A program made the position numbers and the translations under genes. The notes beneath the pieces are model-generated. The model did no database searches. It was not told the origin of the DNA and saw only the letters and a list, made by a program, of their open reading frames with translations. Below, piece by piece: positions 1 through 10,004 of a stretch of DNA of 64,000 bases. This stretch comes from Toxonevra muliebris (taxonomy: Eukaryota > Arthropoda > Insecta > Diptera > Pallopteridae), in the NCBI GenBank assembly GCA_963691655.1, contig OY829326.1, positions 59,885,776 through 59,949,775 on the forward strand, in the 5' to 3' direction. Within the stretch, counting starts at the first letter, position 1. Every line of letters starts with the position of its first letter.

Positions 1-1
1 G

Positions 2-181
2 CTTGAAAGCGTAAACTCCGATGCAACGTTCATCGAACGCATCATAACTGGTGACGAGACATGGGTTTTCGAGTACGACATGCAAACAAGTCAACAATCA
101 TCGGAATGGCGCGCCAAAAATGAGCCGAAACCGAAATCGCAACGCACACAAAAGGTTGACTTGTTCTTAATGACGCCGTAA
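2..181 (+). pseudogene. mariner transposase, C-terminal-half fragment
   Basis: The frame starting at base 2 reads into the window from the left edge and stops with TAA at 179-181. It contains FIERIITGDETWVFEYD, the mariner/SETMAR-type block that carries the first catalytic aspartate (GDETW), followed by a basic stretch SEWRAKNEPKPKSQRTQ. In an intact mariner of about 345 residues this block lies near the middle. The second and third acidic residues are missing because the frame closes early, so this is a broken copy. The start lies outside the window. Family assignment is from the GDETW context; the subfamily is not determined. Confidence 0.85.
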
Positions 182-283
182 CCAAACTAAATGACACATA
201 GCAATAAAAATTCACAGAATAGTGGTTGACAGTTGTGCCAACCTGGGAAATATTTTGAAATATTCTCAGAGGGAAAATTTAAA

Positions 284-470
284 ATGAGAATTTCCGGGTA
301 CTTATTTGACAGAATGTATAGTAGAATTTTTCGTAAAATATTTTCCTCCAAAAGTGTTAACCTTTTGGCGCCCAACTTTACAAGGGTTGATAGTGTTCAA
401 GAACTATGTTGCCCAGTATATTTTACTATGGGTCACTGAACAACAAGAATCTTTAAACTTGCTTTTGGAT
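284..470. repeat. repeat with relatives at 34.64 kb and 61.69 kb
   Basis: Bases 284-322 (GAATTTCCGGGTACTTATTTGACAG region) match in inverse orientation at 34640-34680. Bases 325-470, containing TTAACCTTTTGGCGCCCA and ACTATGGGTCACTGAA, match 61690-61890 in the same orientation. The latter copy contains a neat TTAACCCT...AGGGTTAA miniature element that is shortened here. Probably a dispersed DNA-transposon derivative; no coding potential seen. Confidence 0.5.
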
Positions 471-474
471 AAAC

Positions 475-1618
475 ACCACCAGGTTAGTTTTCTTGGGATT
501 AATGTTTAGCCCTGAGTCCCTACACCACCTTGCAACTAGATTCAACGCTCTCTAGAGGAGATATGAGACTATGTCAGCGTATCCTTGTGCATCAAATCCA
601 TTAGTGCGCAGTGATTCTAAGAGAGTATCTACTACTAGACTCAAGAGCAGTAGTAATATTACTTCACCCTGTGGACAGCCTTTAGCGGCAGGTACTCTGA
701 TTGTTTCCCTAACAGAGATAAGCTTATATTTCTGACTCTTAGTACGTTATTTATCCAATCACATGTTGTATTATCTATAGTTTTGTTTTAGATAGAGGTT
801 TCGATTAGGGAGTATTCGGTATTATCGGATGCACCTTCAATATCAAGGAAACATCCAATACCTACCTCTTTTTGTGAGTGACTGAAGGGCATGTATTGTG
901 GATTTTCTAGGTTAGTAAGGTCTGCTTCCCACTTTGGGTATATATCTTCCAAATACTATGAATATATTCCCATGCAAAGCTAGTTCTAAAAATATTAATA
1001 AGAACTGGTAGGGAAGACCTTTTTGTAGGAGTGCTGGAACAATACCATCTGCTCTCGGGGTCTTGTAAGAATGAAATGAGTTGATAGTCGACTTTAATCT
1101 GTTCTCATTGAAAATTTGCTTTACCCTACTCCAGTCTAGAGTGATTAGATACCTTCCTAAACTCTGATAAAGATTGGTTTGTGGGTGTATTTGCAAAATT
1201 GAACCAGGAAAATGTGTTTTAGCGAGGAGCTCAAGGGTATCTTTGCTATTGTTGATATATGAGCTATCTTCTTTTTTGAGGAGGCCTATATGATTTGTGT
1301 GCGTTTTAGAGAGTATTCTGTGGATTCGTGAGCTATTACTAAGGTTTATTAATCCCTCGCAGAAATTCTTCCATGATGCTCTCTTAGCTCTTCTAACCTC
1401 TTTATTATAGTTGGTGAGAGCTTCTCTATATCTATCCCAATCACCAGAAGATATAGCTCTATTAAAGAGTTTCTTAGTTCCGACTCTTAATCTAGCTAGT
1501 TTTTGTTCCACCAAGGGGTCTGCCTGTTATTTGTTTTAGTGGCTTCTGGGCAGGCCTGATGGTAGGTTTCAATAATTGCCTTTTTTAAACTATTTCAACC
1601 CAATTCTAAGTTGTCAAT
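475..1618 (-). pseudogene. LINE copy A: linker and reverse transcriptase (I/LOA-type non-LTR element)
   Basis: Read on the minus strand from 1618 downwards, the frame gives the endonuclease-RT linker (PWWNKNLARLR..., RRAKRASWKNFCEG..., LELLAKTHFPGS), then RT block SYKTPRADGIVPALLQKG, and after frameshifts FLDIEGASDNT (motif A), a GCPQG-like motif B, GFDAQGYADI (motif C, canonical YADD degraded to YADI) and ARWCRDSGLNINPKKT. An open stretch covers 912-1514; the rest needs frame changes and contains stops. The order linker-RT and the FLDIEG and ARWCRDSG wording are typical of LOA/I-group ORF2. The copy is dead: YADD is lost and several stops and frameshifts are present. It is interrupted by the MITE at 1619-2029 and continues in the endonuclease segment at 2030-2287. 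Confidence 0.85.
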
Positions 1619-2029
1619 GGCTGCATTCACGACACTCATCAATTGCCAAACAGTTGCAGCTCATAAATTTTCGTGTCGTGCTGCTACTTTTAACGTTAAC
1701 GTTTCTATTGTGAATAATTTTTTGCTATTTTTCCTCTTTAACAAAACCAAAAACTTAAATAATGAATATAAATAATTTAAAGTTTTTGCAAAGTATGTTT
1801 GACGATGGCGTTAATATGAATATGTTTTGTCAAATATGACAGCTAGAATAAACAAATGAATATATATAGAAAAAATAGATAAACATAAGCCGCTGTACAA
1901 AAATCAACCGGTGAAAAGTATCATACAAATTTTTCGCTACCAAAAATGGCGCTTGCTCACTAAAAATGTTGTCATTCACAATAGAATCTTACAACTGTTT
2001 ATGAATTGATGAGTGTCGTGAATGCAGCC
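1619..2029. mobile_element. 411-bp MITE inserted in LINE copy A
   Basis: The terminal inverted repeats begin GGCTGCATTCACGACACTCA on both strands and extend about 40 bp (to CAGTTG). The element is flanked by AAT at 1616-1618 and 2030-2032, a 3-bp target duplication. Removing the element and one AAT restores an uninterrupted LINE reading frame (ALIRDIDNLELG on the minus strand), which fixes both boundaries. No open frame is seen inside. A 3-bp duplication is compatible with PIF/Harbinger-type transposases, but the target is not the usual TWA, so the superfamily is left open. Confidence 0.85.
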
Positions 2030-2287
2030 AATATCTCTTATGAGCGCTCTTTGGCATGAGTCACAGTCTGTGGATCTTGGCTGTCTGTAAGTGTCAGAGA
2101 TTTTGATACCTAGGTCGAGATTGAAAATAATTGTTTGGTAGTCAGACATCGAAGTTTCTTTCGACACTCGCCACACCCATTGACAAAGTTTTTTATAAAT
2201 GGAAATGGTTGGTGTAATGAACGCACTAGGTGGCATAAAACGATGGATTTCTAGTGGAATAGCACATGGAAGAGAGGCCAACTTGAT
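2030..2287 (-). pseudogene. LINE copy A: C-terminal part of the endonuclease domain
   Basis: The minus-strand frame reads YIKLASLPCAIPLEIHRF ... SKETSMSDYQTIIFNLDLG ... DTYRQPR. The MSDYQTIIFNL segment corresponds to the SDHR(x)I block near the end of the APE-type endonuclease of I/LOA/R1 elements, with the catalytic histidine replaced (SDY). It is followed, across the MITE at 1619-2029, by the linker and RT of copy A. Upstream it is interrupted by LINE copy B. The frame can be followed across B into WGFISSKPYIK (3446-3495), so this belongs to copy A and not to B. Confidence 0.75.
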
Positions 2288-3445
2288 GTAGGTTAGGTTA
2301 GGTTGGAGTGGCAGCCTTCTGCTTGAAAGCACACTTAAGCACATTTAGGCTCATTGTGATACCACAGTACGGCGCGACTCCCCCATTTACGGATTGGAGA
2401 ACCATAAGGATTCCATAATGAATCTGGCTATGTCCTTAATATTTACGGATGATAGCTCGGACAGACTAGTGAAGAGAGGTGAGTCCAAGAGTTTTAGTCT
2501 CCTCCTGGCCAGGGATGGGCATTCGCACATGAAATGGAGGACTGTTTCTTCTTCCTCCTCAGAGCCGCAGCCCCGACAGAAGTCATTGAATGGCAGTCCT
2601 AGTCGTGCAGCATGTCTCCCCATTATGCAGTGCCCCGTGAGTACCGAAGTCGTAATGCTGATGGAGTTTCTGCTAAGGTTGAGTAGCTGTCTAGTTCGTC
2701 TATTGTCCATAGTGGTCCATGTTAGTCTGGTAATACCACAGGTATGCTCCGCTACCCAGGATCTTTTTGCTTCCTCAAGGTAGTTTTGCTTAATGGCTAA
2801 TTTAATAGACGTAAGAGGGACACCAATTGTGCAGGAAGGTGATATATCTGTAAGCTGCGAGCCCTGTTTTGGGTGGACCTGCGAGTGACTCGACAAAATG
2901 TTGAGTGAAGATCGGCCGTCGAGAACAAGCTTTGATGTAGTGAAAACACCGGCAAGGGACTTGATTGCTGCTTGGCTGTCCGTGTAGATGCAGATATTCT
3001 TATCGACGAATGAATCGTTGCGAATAAGCCACTTGGACGCTTGATAGATAGCCATTACTTCCGCCTGAAAGTTGCTGCAATGGTCAGGAAGTCGGAAAGA
3101 GAGTCTGAGATCTAGCTTACTATATAAGATGCCACAGCCGACTCTTTCCTCCGATTTGGATCCATCTGTATAGATGTCAATTGAATTGTCAGTGACCACC
3201 TTGTCATTAACCCATTCCTCTCTACTGGGGATATGGGTGAAGAACGTGTGGTTTAAATTAGGGGTAGAGCAAATGTAGTCTACGTTAGTTGGTACGGACG
3301 TATCGTTGATTAAAATCTTGGCATGGCCCAGGTTTGACAGGGTCCAGCGAGTTAGGGCACTAAGTCTGGCAGCAAAGCACTTAGCTTACCAGAAGTGAAG
3401 TTGGCAACCAATGAAGGATTGCGAAGAGAGCTTTTGTGGAGGTAG
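2288..3445 (-). mobile_element. LINE copy B: 5'-truncated insertion (thumb, RNase H, CCHC, 3' tail)
   Basis: A minus-strand frame of about 270 codons (3199-2387) encodes the ORF2 C-terminus. RNase H is shown by IDIYTDGSKS (D), QAEVMAIYQA (E) and IYTDSQAAIKSL (D). Later comes a cysteine-histidine cluster CRGCGSEEEEETVLHFMCEC. Upstream (3445-3200) the RT thumb-like sequence ending HTFFTHIPSREEWVND is recognisable. The 3' UTR ends GTGGTATCACAATGAGCC...CACTCCAACCTAACCTAACC at about 2288. B is flanked on the minus strand by TACATCA at both ends (TGATGTA at about 2280-2287 and at 3440-3450), a 7-bp target duplication inside copy A. The RNase H frame is intact here, unlike in copy C. RT and endonuclease are absent because of 5' truncation. 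Confidence 0.8.
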
Positions 3446-3500
3446 TGATGTATGGTTTACTAGAAATAAAACCCCATTCGAGTCCGCTAGTGCCTGACAT
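3446..3500 (-). pseudogene. LINE copy A: remnant upstream of copy B
   Basis: The minus-strand frame SGLEWGFISSKPYI joins in frame to KLASLPCAIPLEI of the copy A endonuclease when copy B and one target duplicate are removed. This supports nesting of B in A. Farther upstream I cannot follow the domain with confidence. Confidence 0.5.
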
Positions 3501-3529
3501 GCAAGTGATATTTATCATGACTCTCTGAG

Positions 3530-4720
3530 TACATTTGTGCCTCACTTCAGCAATCAAATATTTCCATTAATCAATTACAATAATTAGTGCCCAATTAATA
3601 TTCGTCCAATTTCAGTGAGTGTCTAACTTAACAAGGTTCACTGTAATTATAAAATCAGCATTATTCTTTTTTAACCTCATAATTATCATGAAAATTTCAA
3701 TAATTCGATTACATTTCGAAGTTTTCCATTATTATAATTGCGCTTTTACCGTTTTAACGTTTTTTTCAACACGCTATTAATTTCAAAAAAAAAATAAATA
3801 AATAAATATTCAAATATTATTGAATGTCTGTATTTAAGCATATGTATATTGCATATAATTATGCAATTATGTACCTACATTATTGAAATATTTGGCATTA
3901 ATGTTTACAATTCAAAAAATTTGCATTGAATATTTATTTTAATTAAAACCAATACATACACACATGCAAACAATTTTTAAATTTTTACAAATATTTAGCT
4001 TTCTGCAATGCAATTAAACGGTGTAAATATTATTGCTACATCATTATAATTATCCAAAAAAAAAAAAACATCGTACGTAATTATTGAATAATATTTATAT
4101 TAAAAATATGTTCATTAAACAGCATCCATTAACGTATGTATTTGTTGTACTTCATATTTGCGACAGTAGCTTTTCCACTTGATAAGTATGCAACATTTTT
4201 AAATAGCTGTAAAATTGCATCCTTTTTCATCTACCATCCAATTTAATCGTCATCATGACGGCATAAGTTAATAATATTGTGGTTTGGCGTGCATTATTGA
4301 TAGTGCATTAAAAAAGATAAAGATTGAATTTTAATTATGTAGCTAGCGGCAGCATCATACGCTCACATTCATACAAACAAAGTAGTTTTTACATTTATTT
4401 AACATTTAAGTATGTGTGCACGTGTGTAGGTATATGTGTATACAACTACCAGTATTAAGTTTTTTAATATAAGTGAAGATATTAGGTGTTTGTGTAATTA
4501 CTATTTATTACGTTGCAGCATAATTAAGTTATTTATCAATATATATTTGTATTCCAGTTGGAATTGTGTAACTGGCATGTGCAATGCGCACTCCCTACCA
4601 TATCACAACGAAAATAAATTTGAGTATATCAAAAATTGGCTTCTACTTAATTAGAAAATAGTGTTTTTCTTGGTAGGATACAAACTTTAAATCTGAATTA
4701 GCCTTAAATTTAAGCTATCA
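3530..4720. other. AT-rich intergenic stretch, nothing recognised
   Basis: Strongly AT-rich with short homopolymers and ATTA/AAT runs. No coding frame, RNA gene or repeat family was recognised. Confidence 0.5.
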
Positions 4721-4722
4721 GT

Positions 4723-4821
4723 CATGTTCTAAATTTCACTTTCGAGTGAAATTAAAATCGAAACAGTGTAATTCATATTGCTGCAATTTTAGTTTCACTC
4801 GAAAGGGAAAATGGGAACATG
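4723..4821. repeat. 99-bp hairpin element (MITE-like)
   Basis: The ends are CATGTTC and GAACATG. Each arm of about 45 bp contains TTTCGAGTGAAA followed by TAAAAT; the arms are imperfectly complementary. The small size and dyad symmetry suggest a miniature hairpin element or the remnant of one. Confidence 0.6.
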
Positions 4822-4904
4822 GCCATATATGTGATTTTTAAATCGTTTCTAGAATATGTTTTAGTTAACTACATGATTTTTCTATTAAAGTACATCCTAC
4901 AATT

Positions 4905-5204
4905 GAGAGACTGAGAGGAAAAGTGGTATAACTTCTACGTTCAGAAAAAAGTGGAATAATTTTACTTAAGAGCAAAACGAAATATGTTCAGAGCAAAAGT
5001 GAAACGAAATATGTTCAGAGCGAAAACGGAATAAAAAACAATGCTGTTCTTGCTCTGAAAGAATTGTTATACCATTTTTGCTCTTACTTTTAAGGCGTTT
5101 TGTTTTCACTCCAAACCGTATTACTTATGCCATTCTTGCACTGACACACTAAATTATTTCACTTTTGCTCTTATATAAATTTTAGCCCGCTTTTCCTCTC
5201 AGTC
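4905..5204. mobile_element. MITE of the CTGAGAGGAAAAG family, copy 1
   Basis: The 15-bp terminal inverted repeat GACTGAGAGGAAAAG at 4909 is matched perfectly in inverse at 5190-5204. Internally, runs of GAGCAAAA(G)TGAAACGAAATATGTTCA recur. Further copies lie at 5251-5380 (partial), 5391-5693 (nearly identical) and 49285-49582 (diverged, inverse). No open frame. Confidence 0.8.
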
Positions 5205-5250
5205 AATCATTTATCATTTGAAAGTGATATAAAACCGAATCGCCCTCATT

Positions 5251-5385
5251 TGAGAGGCTGAGAGGAAAACTTGAACGTTCAGCAAAAAATGGAATAATTT
5301 TACTTAAGAGCAAAAGCTAAACGAAATATGTTCAGAGCAAAAATGAAACGAAATAAGTTCAGAGCGAAAACGGAATAAAAAATCC
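5251..5385. mobile_element. MITE of the CTGAGAGGAAAAG family, copy 2 (truncated)
   Basis: Starts TGAGAGGCTGAGAGG and follows copy 1 to GAGCGAAAACGGAATAAAAAA, then stops. It joins directly to the sequence ATCCTACAATTGA, which is also the left flank of copy 1, indicating a rearrangement. Confidence 0.75.
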
Positions 5386-5390
5386 TACAA

Positions 5391-5693
5391 TTGAGAGACT
5401 GAGAGGAAAAGTGGTATAACTTCTACGTTCAGAAAAAAGTGGAATAATTTTACTTAAGAGCAAAACGAAATATGTTCAGAGCAAAAGTGAAACGAAATAT
5501 GTTCAGAGCGAAAACGGAATAAAAAACAATGCTGTTCTTGCTCTGAAAGAATTGTTATACCATTTTTGCTCTTACTTTTAAGGCGTTTTCTTTTCACTCC
5601 AAACCGTATTACTTATGCCATTCTTGCACTGACACACTAAATTATTTCACTTTTGCTCTTATATAAATTTTAGCACGCTTTCCTCTCAGCCTG
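5391..5693. mobile_element. MITE of the CTGAGAGGAAAAG family, copy 3
   Basis: Almost identical to copy 1 along its full length and preceded by the same ATCCTACAATTGA flank, so it arose by duplication of copy 1 plus flank and not by independent insertion. The right terminus CTTTCCTCTCAGCC is slightly altered. Confidence 0.8.
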
Positions 5694-6199
5694 TAAATTA
5701 TTTCATCTAAATTTAGTTAATCTAAAACTTAATTTTCAATAGACAACAAAGAAAATGTATTCAGTTTTTCGTCCGTCATTCTGTTCGGCAAGGTCTTCTT
5801 TAAGTATGGGTAGATTATACGAGTTGGCCCTTTAAATTTATATAGGGGGAGTGCCCCAAGGTGCACACCCATTTTTTGATTGTCGAGGCCAATTAGTATT
5901 ATATACTTTGGACATATATACATTTTGAAACCTTATCGTAAGCTAACATTCTATCAAAACATGATATTACTAATGAAATTAAAATTTAAGTAGGTTTGAA
6001 AAAAAGTTTCGACTTAAAAAAAAGTGGTGGTCACCTTCGGAAAATTCACTGAAAAAGTTGAAAAAGCAATTGAAAAATTCAATGTATGGTAGATACTTTT
6101 ATCTAGTATTTATTGTTTTTAGTTTATAAAAAAAAAACTTTTTCATTAAAAAAAGGTAATTATTAATATAAAAAAGCTAGTTAAAAAATCTGCTAGAAA

Positions 6200-6328
6200 A
6201 CTAGTCTAAATTATTTGAGCTACATTTAGGGCCATTCAAAAAATATTCCAAAAATTTCATCAATTTTACCCTTGGAGCCAAAAAAGTTAGTTAACTAAAT
6301 GTATTAAGTCACCAGATCTTGAAGTCTA
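6200..6328 (-). pseudogene. outer transposase remnant (DUF4817-type IS630/mariner relative), C-terminal part
   Basis: On the minus strand the frame beginning at 6328 reads TSRSGDLIHLVN, a decayed form of the (W)PPRSCDLTPLDFF block that carries the last catalytic acid. It is the continuation of the remnant at 7635-8240, separated from it by the nested DD37E element. The exact downstream end is unclear; the sequence becomes unrecognisable by about 6200. Confidence 0.55.
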
Positions 6329-7632
6329 AAGCTCGGTTAACGCAAAATTGGCACGCAGGAAAGTTGCTGTATCTTTTTAACCAGAACACTCAGAATAACA
6401 AATAATGCATTAAATGATAAGTTTAATATTGTGTTTTAATACTATAATATTAAAAGATTTAAATTTATTTGTTGTGCAAAAAGTTCCGGGTATTCCTTTT
6501 AATGGACCCCATCAACCTTTGAACATCCGCTCTGGATACTTTTGCGGCTATTTGGTTCCATTTTAGTAACATTGAATTCACATTTTTGACAATACCTGCA
6601 TTTTTCTTCAACTTATATTTTGTAATAGCCCAGTATTTTTCAATCGGTCGAAGCTGGGGGCAATTGGGTGGATTCATACATTTGGGCACTACATCTACTT
6701 CATTTGTCTGATACCAATCCATGGTTTTCTTAGAGTAGTGGCAACTGGCTAAATCAGGCCAATACTTCACTGGCGAATGGTGGTGACGAACAAATGGCAA
6801 TAGTCGTTTCGAAAGGCACTCTTTTTTGTAAATATCAGACGTCATAGCAGAGGATGTCACAAATGCCCTGGATTTGAGACCACAGCTGCAAACAGTCTGC
6901 CACACCATTGCTTTCTTTGCAAATTTATCCATTTTTATGTACTTGAATTTTGAGGGTACATTACCACGATTCGTTGCCATATAAAATTTTTGACTTGGAA
7001 GCTGTTTAAGATCAAATTTTACGTATGATTCGTCATCCACAATAATGCATCCATTGAATTTGGTCAAAACATTATTATAAAGAAGACGACCACGTTTTTT
7101 GGCCAGCAAATTCTGTTTGTCTGTTCTATTTGAATAATTTTATAGCACGATAGCACTTTAGCCCAGCTTTTATGCGTATTCGTCTAGCAGTACTTTTGCT
7201 GGTATTGAATTTTATGGCACGATCGCTATCCGATAGTCCGGGATTGCTTTTGATGGACCTCAAGATCTTTGCCTCTAATTTTAGGTTGGTGGTTCCCGTT
7301 TCGTTCACAACTTTTTTAGCTCTTTCAACACTAAGAGTTTCTTTATATCGTGTTATAACTCTACATACCGTTCTTTTGGAGATATTTAACACTTTCGCAA
7401 TTTTTGAACCAGACCACGACGGATTTTCAATAAATTTGTTCACAATCAATTTTTTATTTGCAGCTTCCATTGTGCACACAATCACCAAATTGCGATCAAT
7501 TAATATGAAAAATTTATCAACTAACGGTAACGGTATTGTAAACAAATCCCAGTAAAAAAATTTGTTGTTCTTATGACTAGAGGCAACGTGGTGACCACAA
7601 CAAAGCGTGCCAATTTGGCGTGAACCGCGTTT
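6329..7632 (-). mobile_element. DD37E (ITmD37E-like) IS630-Tc1-mariner element, about 1.30 kb, nearly intact
   Basis: Terminal inverted repeats are visible at 6329-6356 and 7605-7632, sharing the core AAATTGGCACGC with CGGTT next to it and AAA at the ends. TA dinucleotides flank at 6327-6328 and 7633-7634, the hallmark target duplication of this superfamily. The transposase gene lies inside on the minus strand. The element is inserted into an older transposase remnant (7635-8240 and 6200-6328), whose protein frame continues across the insertion site. Confidence 0.85.
6465..7470 (-). pseudogene. ITmD37E-like transposase with a single frameshift
   Basis: The proposed start is the ATG at 7470 (MEAANKKLIVNKF), about 160 bp inside the left repeat. 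The N-terminal part has two helix-turn-helix units (WSGSKIAKVLNISKRTVCRVI; SDRAIKFNTSKSTARRI) and ends GLKCYRAIK. A one-base shift near 7127 then moves to a second frame that gives a 214-codon catalytic region. First acid: CIIVDDESYVKF. Second: KYWPDLASCHYS. Third: NCPQLRPIEKYWA, 37 residues after the second, hence DD37E. Total length near 334 residues is normal for the family. The wording VWQTVCSCG...IYKKECLSKRLLPF and the 37-residue spacing match ITmD37E transposases known from mosquitoes and other insects. All three acids are present; the frameshift is the only lesion I see. Confidence 0.85.
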
Positions 7633-7634
7633 TA

Positions 7635-8240
7635 ATTCACAAGTCCATTTAGCGAAATTAAGCGTTCATCGAATATTTCCTTCAATAAGTTGATTGTGGA
7701 AAGCACTGAAGCCACTCTATTGGGGGGCGAAAAAGACAGTAAACATGGATCTATAACGCTTTCCATTAACTGTAACTTTCTGACCGGCTTAATTTTTTAA
7801 GAAATATAGACCAATCAATGGGTTTCTGATGAGATAAGATAAAATCGCTTGGATCCATTGCAATAATTTCACCAACCCATAAAGCACAGCTAACAGTGAT
7901 TTTTTGTGGATGTCTCAATAATGCCTTGTGAATTTTTTTCACTACAAATACGACCAAAAATGTGCCTCGTCACTGAGCAAAATTTTATGGTGAAAATGTG
8001 GCACTATAAAGGCAATATCGTTTTCGGCCCATTCACCGAATATACGAAGCACATGATGGTCAAGAGATTACAATTCTTGCATGAGCTGAACCTCAAAGGC
8101 TCGTAAACAAAAAACTTTCGGTAAAATCGTACAATTGCTGTGCCCAATGCCGAATCGACTCATTCGGGTTCTTCTCAACACTACATTTTACAGCAGCAAC
8201 AACTTCTTCGGTAATAAAAAAACAAGAAATATACTGTGAC
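7635..8240 (-). pseudogene. outer transposase remnant (DUF4817-type IS630/mariner relative)
   Basis: Minus-strand frames, with several stops and shifts, give EEVVAAVKCSVEKNPNESI (N-terminal DNA-binding side), EWAENDIAF...HKILLSDEAHFWSY (first catalytic acid block, SDEAHF) and IHKALLRHPQKITVSCALW. The segment ends with KEIFDERLISLNGLVN, the sequence normally just before the WPPRS...D block. That last block is found at 6328 on the other side of the nested DD37E element. The family is widespread in insects; this copy is old and inactive. Confidence 0.75.
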
Positions 8241-8344
8241 TCACAAAACTGATCATACAAAAAGATATTTTTGGGATACGAAAAATAGCCAAGAATGGCG
8301 TCAAATCAAATGGTTATAGTATAGTTAAGTTTCTACTCATCCAA

Positions 8345-9995
8345 ATGAACAGAAGTGAAAACAAATTTTTGAAATCAGATAACACCTTCAGATTCCAAAA
8401 GGCTCTTGAAAATTCGGAAATTTTGACCATAACTTAAGTTTTTTGCCGAAATTTTTTTAAAATTTCACAGTTGCTTTTTTTAAATATAATTTACCACTAC
8501 TAAACTGTGATTAGTAAATTTTGGCGGTGGCTACACTTTCGGTATTCTGACAATATGGTATTGGTAGATTTAAAAAGATTTAGAGTTCTTCGTCAGAATT
8601 AATATATTGAAGATGTTAATTTATTTTAAATTTTTCTTTGACATTCGAATTCGAGAACGTTAACTTCTGACATTCGCATTCACATCCGCTAAACTGATTT
8701 CCGTTACATCATAAATAACCCGCTTGAATTCTCTTCAATGTTTCATAATATGATACGTAGATAGTTTCATCTTTACTTAACTAATTAGATATAGTTAATA
8801 AAATATTTAAGCATACATCTCTGTATTTTTGCTAGCTAATTAAAATACTCTGTGAATTTTATAAATTTAAATTAAAAGAATTTTTTTTTTCTTTGCCATA
8901 ACGTCTTCAAAAATTTTGCGTCAACATCAATGACATAAAAGTAGTGCAACTTTTTTAGACTTTAGTCAAAGGGAAAAATGTGTGCGTGCACGTGCTCGCA
9001 ATTTATACTAAAACAAAAAGTAAACAGTAAAAATTAAAAGTTAATAAATTTTAAAAAGTTCAGAATTCATTAAGTTGTATAAATGTTTGTTAAACTAATT
9101 AAAATTTATAAAAATCTAAATTAATTTATTTAGTGTATATATACATAAATACATATTTTTAATTATATTTAAAAAAAAAAATCAACAATGAATTTACTAA
9201 ATAGTTGTGCCTTTAGTATAAAAACACTCATTTGGCTACAACTAAACAATGCAGTCTCTGTGTTCATTCAATAACCACACATATGCAGGCATAACTACGT
9301 ATACTTGTATGTATGTATATCATTGTTGATATAGACAATTTAATAAGCAAAACCAACTACAAACTATAACTATTTATTATACAACAGCAACAGCAATTTG
9401 TCAATATCATTTATGAATCTATCTAAATGTATGAATAGGTTTTTGTATAAAAAGACAAGGACACAGTCAATCAAAAACACTCGACATACACACACACACA
9501 TACATACATATATGCACAATGAATACATATGTATGTATTTGTTGATAACATAATGCCATTATGAAAGTTGCCAATTATTTGTTATATAAATTTCAAACTG
9601 TCTCTGTAAACTAAATGGAAATGTTTATAACTAAGAAATATTTCATTTTCCATTTATTCTGATTTAAATTTCAAAAAGTCAATAATAAGAAGAATAGGTC
9701 AAAGAGGAATTTACCATAAATGACACTAAGTCTAAAACTTTTCAGATGCAATATGATTAGGAAATATAATTTCGAGAAAAGCTTCAAAACTTTATTTTTC
9801 ATATTACCAAGTAAGATACTTTAGTATTTTCTCTCAAAATTAAAGTGGTACCAAGATGGATTGAAATGGAACAGAAATGGAAACTAACGAAATAATGTAT
9901 GGTCAAGAAAAAAATAATAATAATAGTCAGAATGGCTCCTTTGAGCATCCTAGTATTAAAGCTAGAATATTTATATGAACATAATGCCGCCATAA
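8345..9995. other. AT-rich stretch with CA/TATG microsatellites
   Basis: No gene or known repeat recognised. Short ACACACACATACATACATATATG runs occur around 9486-9540, and AAAAA/TTTTT tracts are frequent. Confidence 0.5.
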
Positions 9996-10004
9996 AGCAG
10001 CTAA

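Noticed and set aside
2288..2305. Interstitial telomeric repeat
   Set aside because: The GGTTAGG units are only 2-3 copies and always sit at the end of LINE or SINE tails, so they belong to the retroelement.
4905..5693. CRISPR-like spaced repeats
   Set aside because: The GAGCAAAA/GAAATATGTTCA repeats are internal sub-repeats of a MITE; organism and spacing do not fit CRISPR.
7172..7555. 127-codon plus-strand frame
   Set aside because: Antisense shadow of the ITmD37E-like N-terminal region.
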